From: Paenibacillus sp. FSL H8-0537 | GTDB taxonomy: Bacteria; Bacillota; Bacilli; Paenibacillales; Paenibacillaceae | Length of the DNA stretch: 64,000 nucleotides | Assembly: GCF_038051995.1 (NCBI RefSeq) | Contig: NZ_CP150290.1 | Location: 3,524,001-3,588,000, forward strand | Direction: 5' to 3' | Shown here: one piece after another, positions 44,879 to 51,735 of the stretch | Position numbering within the stretch: position 1 is the first letter of the stretch | Layout of the letters: each line of letters begins with the position of its first letter | Notes under the pieces: generated by a model | Told to the model about the DNA's origin: nothing | Databases searched by the model: none | Seen by the model: only the letters and a program-made list of their open reading frames with translations | Position numbers and translations under genes: made by a program

Positions 44879-45133
44879 ATGTTAGATTTAGGATTATTAA
44901 TTATACGATTAGTTATTGGACTCATTATGATTGGCCATGGCTGCAAGAAGCTGTTCGGCTGGTTTGGCGGCGAAGGCATCCAGGGAGCGGCTGGCTTTTT
45001 TGAAGCGATTGGCCTGCGTCCCGGTGCAGCGATGGTCGTATGCGCTGGACTTGCCGAGCTGATCGGAGGTCTATTATTTGCTTCGCTGCTTGGTGTTGCA
45101 CTTGCTGGTGGAGGCGCTTATTCATTAATGTAA
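44879..45133 (+). pseudogene. DoxX-family membrane protein with internal deletion
   Basis: 84 residues against about 130 in the family. The N-terminus is normal: LIIRLVIGLIMIGHGCKKLF and GGEGIQGAAGFFEAIGLRPG, then AGLAELIGGLLFASLLG. The sequence then jumps to VALAGGGAYSLM, which resembles the family's C-terminal GPGAYSLD end. About 45 residues of the third and fourth helices are missing in frame. It keeps a promoter and a terminator, so a short membrane protein may still be made. Confidence 0.65.
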
Positions 45134-45159
45134 AATAGTTCAAATTATAAATGATTATA

Positions 45160-45206
45160 TTCATCGCCCACTTTCCTGTATATACTGAGAAGCGGGCGAT
45201 TTTCTT
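45160..45206 (+). terminator. Intrinsic terminator after the DoxX relic
   Basis: ATCGCCC and GGGCGAT arms with further pairing ACTT/GAAG inside, followed by TTTCTTTT. Confidence 0.7.
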
Positions 45207-45381
45207 TTGGATGGAAATCAACATTAAAATTTAACTTTATCGTTTAATAAAGTGAATTAACAGGGATTTTGTCGTTAAAGATATACTTATAAGGACAAGT
45301 GGACACATGGAAGTCACAGCCGCCTGTTACATTGTTATCCTGCAAGTAAAAAAGATTTCATTCATCAAGGGGCTGATTGAC

Positions 45382-45906
45382 ATGAATAAAAACTGGCTGC
45401 CCTCCCTCTGTACGCTATTGAATTTGGGAGCTGGGACCTTGTCCTTACTTTTTACGATAAAAGGCGAGTATAAGCTTGCGCTCGCCATGGTGATGACGGC
45501 AGCTTTATGGGATGTACTCGATGGTCTGCTTGCCAGATGGCTTCATTGTACGAGTGACTTCGGCAAACAGCTGGACTCGCTGGCTGATCTGGTCTCCTTC
45601 GGAATTGCACCTGTATTTCTGGTTCTGCTGTACAAGCTGGAAGCTTCATTGTGGCTAGGACCGATTGCCGCTGTATTATTTTTAGCTTGCGGCGCACTGC
45701 GTCTGGCAAGATTCAATATAAAGGGCCAAGTGAAAGGTTTTGTTGGTCTGCCAATTACTGCAGCTGGGGTCATTTTGGCACTTGCTCCTATTTTAAATAG
45801 TCAAATGAAGCCTGCTGCCGCTCTCGCCTTAATGGGTCTGCTCTCTATCTTAATGGTCAGCCGAATCCCATTTCCCGCTTTCAAAAAAGATTACGCAAGG
45901 AAGTGA
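45382..45906 (+). CDS. pssA: CDP-diacylglycerol-serine O-phosphatidyltransferase
   Basis: 174 residues from the ATG at 45382 (GGGG nine bases upstream). The CDP-alcohol phosphotransferase signature is complete: DVLDGLLARW followed by FGKQLDSLADL, giving D-x2-DG-x2-AR-x-G-x3-D-x3-D. Several membrane helices and SFGIAPVFL follow, as in bacterial PssA of the Gram-positive type. It makes phosphatidylserine, the precursor of phosphatidylethanolamine. The decarboxylase gene is not adjacent; a DedA gene follows within eight bases. Confidence 0.9.
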   Translation: MNKNWLPSLCTLLNLGAGTLSLLFTIKGEYKLALAMVMTAALWDVLDGLLARWLHCTSDFGKQLDSLADLVSFGIAPVFLVLLYKLEASLWLGPIAAVLFLACGALRLARFNIKGQVKGFVGLPITAAGVILALAPILNSQMKPAAALALMGLLSILMVSRIPFPAFKKDYARK

Positions 45907-45913
45907 GACGGTT

Positions 45914-46405
45914 ATGACTTTTGCTATAGAAATGATTTCTCAGTATGGTTATTACGCCGTCTTTGGACTGCTCGCTCTCGGCATTATTGGGCTTCCAGTT
46001 CCAGACGAATTATTAATGTTATTCATCGGCTATTTATCCTCGATTATGGTGTTGAATTATTCGGTTTCTTTGCTAGTCAGCTTCATGGGGGCCATAACGG
46101 GCATGCTTTTAAGCTACACCCTGGGCAAAACATTCGGACAGCCTTTAATCGACAAGCATGGCAAGTGGGTCGGCCTCACAACAAAGCGTTTTGAAAAGGT
46201 AAAGGGCTGGTTTGCCCGTTTTGGCCTATGGACGTTGTTTTTCGGCTATTTCATTCCCGGTGTAAGGAGCATGACCAGCTACATTTCTGGCATTACATCG
46301 ATGCCTTTCCGCAAATATTTGCTCATTACGAGCCTCGGCTCCCTTACATGGGTGCTTATCTTTGTTACAATCGGCTATTTTCTCGGCGCCAGCATTAAAT
46401 TTTAA
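45914..46405 (+). CDS. DedA-family membrane protein
   Basis: 163 residues, four to five membrane helices. Family motifs are ALGIIGLPVPDELLMLFIG and FGYFIPGVRSMTSYISGI with the conserved F-x3-PGxR pattern. DedA proteins are linked to lipid scrambling and membrane homeostasis, which suits the immediate pssA neighbour (likely the same transcript). Confidence 0.9.
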   Translation: MTFAIEMISQYGYYAVFGLLALGIIGLPVPDELLMLFIGYLSSIMVLNYSVSLLVSFMGAITGMLLSYTLGKTFGQPLIDKHGKWVGLTTKRFEKVKGWFARFGLWTLFFGYFIPGVRSMTSYISGITSMPFRKYLLITSLGSLTWVLIFVTIGYFLGASIKF

Positions 46406-46433
46406 ATTTCAATTTCAAATAAATGAAACCAAT

Positions 46434-46474
46434 AAGCCCCAGAGGAAGAGCGTTCTCTTCGGATGGGGCTTTTC
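46434..46474 (+). terminator. Intrinsic terminator after dedA
   Basis: AGCCCC/GGGGCT outer arms and GGAAGAG/CTCTTC inner arms, followed by TTTT. Confidence 0.75.
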
Positions 46475-46494
46475 GGCTGCTGAAAAAATAACGG

Positions 46495-46525
46495 TTGACC
46501 TTCACGCGCCGTTAAGGTGTACGAT
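46495..46525 (+). promoter_or_regulatory. MerR-type promoter with 19-base spacer
   Basis: TTGACC and TACGAT are 19 bases apart, the overlong spacer typical of MerR-regulated promoters. A near-perfect dyad ACCTTCACG-CGC-CGTTAAGGT (one mismatched pair) fills the spacer. It lies directly upstream of the MerR gene, so autoregulation by the TipAS-type protein is very likely. Confidence 0.8.
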
Positions 46526-46547
46526 AAATTTGTCAGGAGGTGAACAT

Positions 46548-47312
46548 ATGGAATACACCATTCAGAAGCTAGGCTATTTGGCTGGCGTAAGTACGAGAAC
46601 ACTGCGTTATTACGATGAAATCGGAATATTGAAGCCGTCGCGCATCAACTCTTCGGGGTACCGGATTTATGGGCAGCACGAGGTTGATCTCCTCCAGCAA
46701 ATTTTATTTTACAAGGAGCTTGGCGTCAGCTTGGAAGAAATTAAAGCGATTATTACGTCGCCTAATTTTGACGTTCATGCGGCCTTGCGGGAGCATCGCA
46801 GCAAGCTGCTGGAGCGCAGGCAGCAGCTCGATCAGCTCATTGCCAATCTAGACCAAACATTATTACAGAAGGAAGGGAAACAAACGATGAAGGATAAGGA
46901 AAAGTTTGCAGGCTTCAAGCAGCAACTGCTGGATGACAATGAAGCCAAGTATGGCGAAGAAATCAGGGCCAAATATGGTGAGGAAGCTGTCAACCGTTCG
47001 AACCATGCCCTTAAAAATATGACGGAAGCGCAGCATGCTGAAGTAGAAAAGCTCGGCGAGGAGGTGCTGACCACGCTTGCATCGGCATTCTTGACAGGCG
47101 ACCCTGCTGGCGAACTGGCACAGAAAGCAGCTGATTTGCACAAGCAATGGCTAAGCTTTTACTGGGGCAGCTACACAAAGGAAGCACATGCTGGCGTTGC
47201 CCAAATGTACGTTGATGATGAGCGCTTCACTGCCTATTACGATGAGAAGCAGCCCGGTTCTGCTGCATTTTTACGCGATGCGGTGCTCGTTTACACAGGG
47301 ACATCCTCTTAA
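46548..47312 (+). CDS. MerR-family regulator with TipAS domain (Mta/TipAL-like)
   Basis: 254 residues from the ATG at 46548 with AGGAGG seven bases upstream; the frame is open upstream but without a site. The N-terminal MerR HTH reads YTIQKLGYLAGVSTRTLRYY, followed by the dimerisation coiled coil (LLERRQQLDQLIANLDQTLL). The C-terminal ~140 residues match the TipAS drug-binding domain, ending with FYWGSYTKEAHAGVAQMYV. In TipAL this domain binds thiopeptides; in Mta it controls multidrug pumps. No pump is adjacent. Confidence 0.92.
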   Translation: MEYTIQKLGYLAGVSTRTLRYYDEIGILKPSRINSSGYRIYGQHEVDLLQQILFYKELGVSLEEIKAIITSPNFDVHAALREHRSKLLERRQQLDQLIANLDQTLLQKEGKQTMKDKEKFAGFKQQLLDDNEAKYGEEIRAKYGEEAVNRSNHALKNMTEAQHAEVEKLGEEVLTTLASAFLTGDPAGELAQKAADLHKQWLSFYWGSYTKEAHAGVAQMYVDDERFTAYYDEKQPGSAAFLRDAVLVYTGTSS

Positions 47313-47315
47313 TCG

Positions 47316-47364
47316 ACAAAAAAAGGACGGCATCCAGGCTATTAAGCCATTATGCCGTCCTTTC
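47316..47364. terminator. Bidirectional terminator between merR-type gene and thrS
   Basis: Perfect 12-base arms AAAGGACGGCAT/ATGCCGTCCTTT with flanking A and T runs, between two convergent genes. Confidence 0.85.
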
Positions 47365-47398
47365 GTCCGTTCGCTCTTTCCACTTGCCTTGTTGCCTG

Positions 47399-49357
47399 CT
47401 ATACGTTCTTGTTAGCGTTCAGCTCTCTCGCTGCAACCTGCTTGGAAAGCTGCCTCGCTAGCTGCTCGATGCCCATCTCCTTCTGCTCATTCACACCGCG
47501 CCGGCGAACAGACACCGTCCCTTCGCTTGCCTCTTGGTCCCCGATTACGAGCGTATAAGGCACCTTCGCCAGCTGCGCCTCCCGAATTTTGTAGCCAAGC
47601 TTTTCGCTGCGAGCGTCAACTTGTACACGAAGGCCTGCTTTTAGAAGCTGCTGCTTCACCTGCATGGCATAATCCAAATGCACGCTTGAAACAGGCAGCA
47701 GCTTCACTTGAACGGGCGCCAGCCACAGCGGAAATGCGCCGCTGAAATGCTCTGTCAAAATGCCCATGAAACGGTCAATGGAGCCATATACAGCGCGATG
47801 GATGACGACAGGACGATGCTTCCCGCCATCCTCGCCGATGTAAGTCAAATCAAACTTTTCAGGCATTTGAAAATCAAGCTGAATGGTTCCGCATTGCCAG
47901 CTGCGGCCAAGCGCATCGCGAATATGGAAGTCGATTTTCGGCCCATAAAAGGCGCCGTCCCCCTCATTAAGCATATATGGGACATTTTGCTGGACCAGCA
48001 CATTTTTGAGTGCTTCCTCTGCTTGATCCCACAATTGTGCAGAGCCCATAGAATCGGCCGGCCTTGTGGACAGCTCTACCCGATAAGTGAAGCCAAAGAT
48101 CGAATAAATATGATCAATGAGCGCCATTACTTTGGCGATTTCCTCCTCGATTTGATCGGGTCTGACGAATAAATGCGCATCATCCTGACAAAACGTCCGC
48201 ACCCGCATCATGCCATTTAGCGCTCCTGAAAACTCATGGCGATGCACCTGTCCATACTCGGCAAGGCGGATCGGCAAATCCCTGTAGGAGCGAAGCTCAT
48301 TTTTGAATACGAGCATATGTCCTGGGCAATTCATCGGTTTGAGGGCAAATACCGCATCATCGACATTTGTAAAATACATATTGTCTTTGTAATGCTCCCA
48401 ATGACCGGATTGTTCCCATAGCCGATTGTTGAGCATTAGCGGTGTACGAACCTCATCATAGGCTCGCTCGCGATGCAGCCCGCGTTCCAGCTCTTCCAGC
48501 TCGTTGCGTATAATCATGCCATTTGGCAAATAAAACGGCATGCCGGGCGCTTCCTCCGAAAACATGAACAGGCCAAGCTCCTTGCCCAGCTTGCGGTGAT
48601 CGCGCTTTTTCGCTTCTTCAAGCATGTGGAGATGCTCCTCCAGCTGCTTGTTTTTCGGAAAGGCTGTTCCGTAAATGCGCTGCAGCACTTGGTTATTCGA
48701 ATCGCCACGCCAGTAGGCACCCGCTGTGTGCAGCAGCTTGAACGCCTTAATCCAGCCTGTTGCGGGCAAATGCGGCCCGCGGCATAAATCAATAAATTCG
48801 CCTTGTTCATAAAGCGAAATAACGACATTTTCCGACAAAGCTTGAATCAGCTCAACTTTAAGCGGCTCCTCTAGCTGTACAAATAGCTGCAGCGCTTCCT
48901 CCCGGCTGACGACACGGCGGATGATCGGCAGATTTTGCTCCGCGATCCGGGCCATCTCCTGCTCAATGACGGCGAGCTGTTCATTCGGCAGCGGGCTTGC
49001 AATGGCAATATCGTAATAAAAACCGTCGCCTATGACAGGGCCAATTCCGAGCTGGACTTCTTGCTTGCCATACAGCCGCTTCAATGCCTGCGCCAAAAGA
49101 TGCGCTGTACTGTGGCGGTAAATCTCCAGCCCCTCCGGACTGTCCAAAATAATAATTTCTACGTCGCTATCTGCCTCAATGGAACGGCTTAAATCAACGG
49201 CCTCGCCATTTATTTTGCCAGCGACAGCCTTTTTACGCAGCCCTGGGCTGATCGCTTCCGCCAATTGTTCAACTGTTATGCCGGCCGGGCAGCTTCTGAT
49301 TGCGCCATCCGGCAGCTTGATTTGAATGTGATCTTGATAGTCGCTCTGTTTTTCCAT
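47399..49357 (-). CDS. thrS: Threonyl-tRNA synthetase
   Basis: 652 residues from the ATG at 49357 with GGTGGAGG eight bases upstream (an in-frame GTG at 49372 lies before this site). Domains in order: TGS (about 10-75), editing domain with HSTAHLLAQAL and the Cys/His of DLCRGPHLP, catalytic core with KPMNCPGHM (zinc Cys), motif 2 HRHEFSGALNGMMRVRTF, and the anticodon-binding domain from LWLAPVQVKLLP. It charges tRNA-Thr. It is preceded by a T-box leader. Whether it is the housekeeping or an inducible second copy cannot be told from the window. Confidence 0.97.
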   Translation of the reverse strand: MEKQSDYQDHIQIKLPDGAIRSCPAGITVEQLAEAISPGLRKKAVAGKINGEAVDLSRSIEADSDVEIIILDSPEGLEIYRHSTAHLLAQALKRLYGKQEVQLGIGPVIGDGFYYDIAIASPLPNEQLAVIEQEMARIAEQNLPIIRRVVSREEALQLFVQLEEPLKVELIQALSENVVISLYEQGEFIDLCRGPHLPATGWIKAFKLLHTAGAYWRGDSNNQVLQRIYGTAFPKNKQLEEHLHMLEEAKKRDHRKLGKELGLFMFSEEAPGMPFYLPNGMIIRNELEELERGLHRERAYDEVRTPLMLNNRLWEQSGHWEHYKDNMYFTNVDDAVFALKPMNCPGHMLVFKNELRSYRDLPIRLAEYGQVHRHEFSGALNGMMRVRTFCQDDAHLFVRPDQIEEEIAKVMALIDHIYSIFGFTYRVELSTRPADSMGSAQLWDQAEEALKNVLVQQNVPYMLNEGDGAFYGPKIDFHIRDALGRSWQCGTIQLDFQMPEKFDLTYIGEDGGKHRPVVIHRAVYGSIDRFMGILTEHFSGAFPLWLAPVQVKLLPVSSVHLDYAMQVKQQLLKAGLRVQVDARSEKLGYKIREAQLAKVPYTLVIGDQEASEGTVSVRRRGVNEQKEMGIEQLARQLSKQVAARELNANKNV

Positions 49358-49385
49358 CGTTTGTGCCTCCACCTCTGCTCATTTA

Positions 49386-49485
49386 AAATATAAGAATTTA
49401 TAAGTTTGCCCTTATAAATATGCTTATATTTCTCGGACTGAAACGCGCTGCGCCGCCAATGGACGGCGATAGCCGTTTCACCTTG
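49386..49485 (+). repeat. Composite palindromic repeat, copy 3, inside the thrS leader
   Basis: About 100 bases matching copy 2 throughout, with AT-rich half (AAATATAAG/CTTATATTT arms) and GC-rich core ending AGCCGTTTCACCTTG. It sits between the T-box terminator and the thrS ribosome binding site, so it is in the 5' untranslated RNA whenever the T-box reads through. Confidence 0.88.
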
Positions 49486-49492
49486 GGAACGC

Positions 49493-49790
49493 AAAAAAAC
49501 GCCTCTATCCCGGAAAGGGACGAGTGCGTTCAGCTCGTGGTTCCACCCTTATTCGACCTAATCGCCAGTCTGCCGCAGCCCTTGCTGCAGCACCCTGAAT
49601 AAAAGGCCCTTATTGGTATCCGTTATCGCGGATAAAGCGGTGAAGCTTACTTTCGCACAAGGGAGCGGGTTCAGCAGCACGGCTGCAAAGGGGTAAAACC
49701 ATATCCGGTATCCGAAGAAGCTTGCAGCAATCGCTTCTCTCTCTGGGCGGTCCGGAATTGGAATCATGTCTTTGGTCAATGCCGATTATG
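49493..49790 (-). promoter_or_regulatory. T-box riboswitch of thrS
   Basis: On the minus strand the conserved T-box AGGGTGGAACCACG lies at 49536-49549. It is followed by a terminator stem (49493-49530) ending in seven T: AACGC...GCGTT arms with CCC/GGG inside. Upstream, a long stem I region contains an ACC triplet at 49668-49670 in GAACCCG, the likely threonine specifier. Uncharged tRNA-Thr would stabilise the antiterminator and allow thrS transcription. Confidence 0.88.
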
Positions 49791-49804
49791 AAGATGTAGG
49801 TATT

Positions 49805-49834
49805 ATATTACGTCTACCGCATTTAAAAAGTCAA
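49805..49834 (-). promoter_or_regulatory. thrS promoter, -35 overlapping the MFS gene stop
   Basis: Minus strand TTGACT and TAATAT spaced by 18 bases. The -35 overlaps the last codon of the MFS gene. Confidence 0.6.
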
Positions 49835-51048
49835 GCAGAAAAATGTTTTTCAGAAATGGGCTGTACGGCATTGACTTTATTTTTCACGGAAAGCAATGTA
49901 AGGCCCATGATGAGCACAATCGCGGCAACAGCGACAAAAGGAAGGTGTTTATCCACCTGATATAAGGTCGTGCTCAGGATAGGCGCGATCACAGCGGACA
50001 AGCCCTGCACCGATGCAATCATACCCGCGACGCCTCCCTGCTGCTCTGGCGCAACTGCAAGGGAAGCTCCCGCCATAAAGCCCGGCATCATCAATCCCGC
50101 ACCGATTCCGAAGATAAAGAAAGCCGTATAAAAACCGATGAAGCTCATAGCAAATAGAAAAATAGTCATACTGACAAGCACAAGCAAAGCGCCAGCAAGG
50201 ATGAGCGGCTTTGGCTGCCATTTCGAATTTTTCATCTGCAGCCCTTGGGTAATAATCATCGCGACTCCACTAAATATAAGGCCAAGCGATACCATGCGGG
50301 CGGTTTCCTGCGTCGACAAAGCGAGCTGATCCTGAAAATAAAAGCCGCCAATGACTTGCAAAGTGACGATGCTCAGCATCGTGGCAAGTCCAGCAAACAA
50401 ATAGAGACGAAGCCCTTTGGCGAACGGATTAACTTTGGGCGGCTTCGCTCGAATGACAGGTTTATGAGCCGGAATTAACAAGAGGACGACAACAAATGCA
50501 ATGAGTGGCAGCGCGGCACCGATATATAGCGGCCACATCAGTCCGATCAGGACAAAAATGCCCGCAATCGCTGGTCCGAGCACCAGACCCAGCCCATTTG
50601 CAGCCCCAATTAAGGCCATTCCAGCAGAACGTCCCTTTTCATCGGTTACATCCGCCATATAGGCTTGGGCCGACGAAGGTACGGCTGGGATAAATAGACC
50701 GACCATCGCGCGCGCCACAATCAGCAGCACAACTAGCAGCGTTCCGCTTATCCATTTTGAAAGCCCGGCATACATAACGAGCGTGAACAGAATATAGCTG
50801 ACAAACATGCCTAAAAATCCGATTAGAATGACAGGCTTACGCCCTAACAGATCGCTTCTTCTCCCCCATACCGGGGCCATCACAGCCATGGCAATAGAGC
50901 CTAAGGAAATAATTAGGCCTGAATGTGTCTCGCTTAGCCCTAATTCGCGGATAAGCGGCGGCATGACAGGAGCTATGATCATTAATCCGACCATGGCCAC
51001 AAAAACACTAAAAAATATGCTAAGTCTTATTCGTACCATTTTCACCAC
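49831..51048 (-). CDS. MFS drug/efflux transporter
   Basis: 405 residues with twelve membrane helices. Motif A is present as GRRSDLLGRKPVIL after helix 2, and the helix 5 antiporter-type motif appears as GAANGLGLVLGPAIAGIF. This places it with 12-helix drug:proton antiporters (NorA/TetA-like); the substrate is unknown. Start at 51048 is uncertain by a few codons (GTG/GTG/ATG cluster after GGGAG). No terminator separates it from the thrS leader. Confidence 0.9.
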   Translation of the reverse strand: MVKMVRIRLSIFFSVFVAMVGLMIIAPVMPPLIRELGLSETHSGLIISLGSIAMAVMAPVWGRRSDLLGRKPVILIGFLGMFVSYILFTLVMYAGLSKWISGTLLVVLLIVARAMVGLFIPAVPSSAQAYMADVTDEKGRSAGMALIGAANGLGLVLGPAIAGIFVLIGLMWPLYIGAALPLIAFVVVLLLIPAHKPVIRAKPPKVNPFAKGLRLYLFAGLATMLSIVTLQVIGGFYFQDQLALSTQETARMVSLGLIFSGVAMIITQGLQMKNSKWQPKPLILAGALLVLVSMTIFLFAMSFIGFYTAFFIFGIGAGLMMPGFMAGASLAVAPEQQGGVAGMIASVQGLSAVIAPILSTTLYQVDKHLPFVAVAAIVLIMGLTLLSVKNKVNAVQPISEKHFSA

Positions 51049-51123
51049 TTCTCCCTTTGCAGCTGTTTTTTTAGTGCTGCTCTGTTTAAAGCGTAATCCA
51101 TTGTGAAAACGGCGGCTACCTTA

Positions 51124-51153
51124 AAACGGATTCTAAATACCGCTAAACGGATT
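51124..51153. promoter_or_regulatory. Direct repeats upstream of the MFS gene
   Basis: AAACGGATT occurs at 51124-51132 and 51145-51153, 21 bases apart (two helical turns). It may be a regulator site in front of the pump gene. Confidence 0.35.
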
Positions 51154-51190
51154 TTTTATTCGATCCATTATTCGTGAGAAATTTTAAAAA

Positions 51191-51538
51191 TTATAGTTTA
51201 TCAACTTGCAATAAGGATATTTTTTTCGTTGTAAAGGTGTCTTGCAAACTGGTTTCGCTTATGATGTTTAGCTGCAGCAAGCTCGATACCTTTGATGGAT
51301 CCACTTTGGATACGAGGCGCCAGGCATCAGGCTCTGGAAGGGCTGCAAGCAGCTTCGCCTCATCATATTCCCGCCTCTCCTGTGCGACAATTTTTACTTT
51401 ATAGCGCCCTACAGTCAACTCAGCTGCTTCCTGCTCCGCACAATAAGCTAATATTTCTGTTCGCAGGCCAGCAAGCTCCTGCTCCGTTTCCTTCTGCTTC
51501 TGCTTGAGCTGGTAATATTTCTTCACCTTCTCGAACAT
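51191..51538 (-). CDS. Hypothetical protein, N-terminal coiled coil
   Basis: 115 residues. The first ~30 residues are a charged, heptad-like helix (YYQLKQKQKETEQELAGLRT). The middle has VGRYKVKIVAQERREYDEAK, and the C-terminus has no clear motif. No signal peptide or membrane segment. Not recognised. It lies 142 bases upstream of the MFS gene in the same direction. Confidence 0.65.
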   Translation of the reverse strand: MFEKVKKYYQLKQKQKETEQELAGLRTEILAYCAEQEAAELTVGRYKVKIVAQERREYDEAKLLAALPEPDAWRLVSKVDPSKVSSLLQLNIISETSLQDTFTTKKISLLQVDKL

Positions 51539-51657
51539 ATCATCACGCTCCTTCTACTCCCTATTTATATGCATTAGACACGCTGCTCCATGTCTTGCAT
51601 AATCTGCTTTTAAGCGGCCTTGCCTCATGTTTCCGGAGCAAATTGGCAAAGATAGGT

Positions 51658-51687
51658 TTGACAGATGCTGTCATCGAGGCATATTAT
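51658..51687 (+). promoter_or_regulatory. SigA-type promoter of the P1B ATPase
   Basis: TTGACA and TATTAT spaced by 18 bases, about 50 bases upstream of the ATG. Confidence 0.7.
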
Positions 51688-51694
51688 TTATATA

Positions 51695-51708
51695 TGAGCA
51701 CTTATTCA
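51695..51708 (+). promoter_or_regulatory. ArsR/SmtB-type operator candidate
   Basis: TGAGCACTTATTCA directly follows the -10 and matches the SmtB/CzrA-type imperfect palindrome (TGAACA..TATTCA class). A metal-sensing repressor encoded elsewhere would control the ATPase. Confidence 0.5.
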
Positions 51709-51735
51709 TACATTGCTACGAAAGAGGGCTGAACC

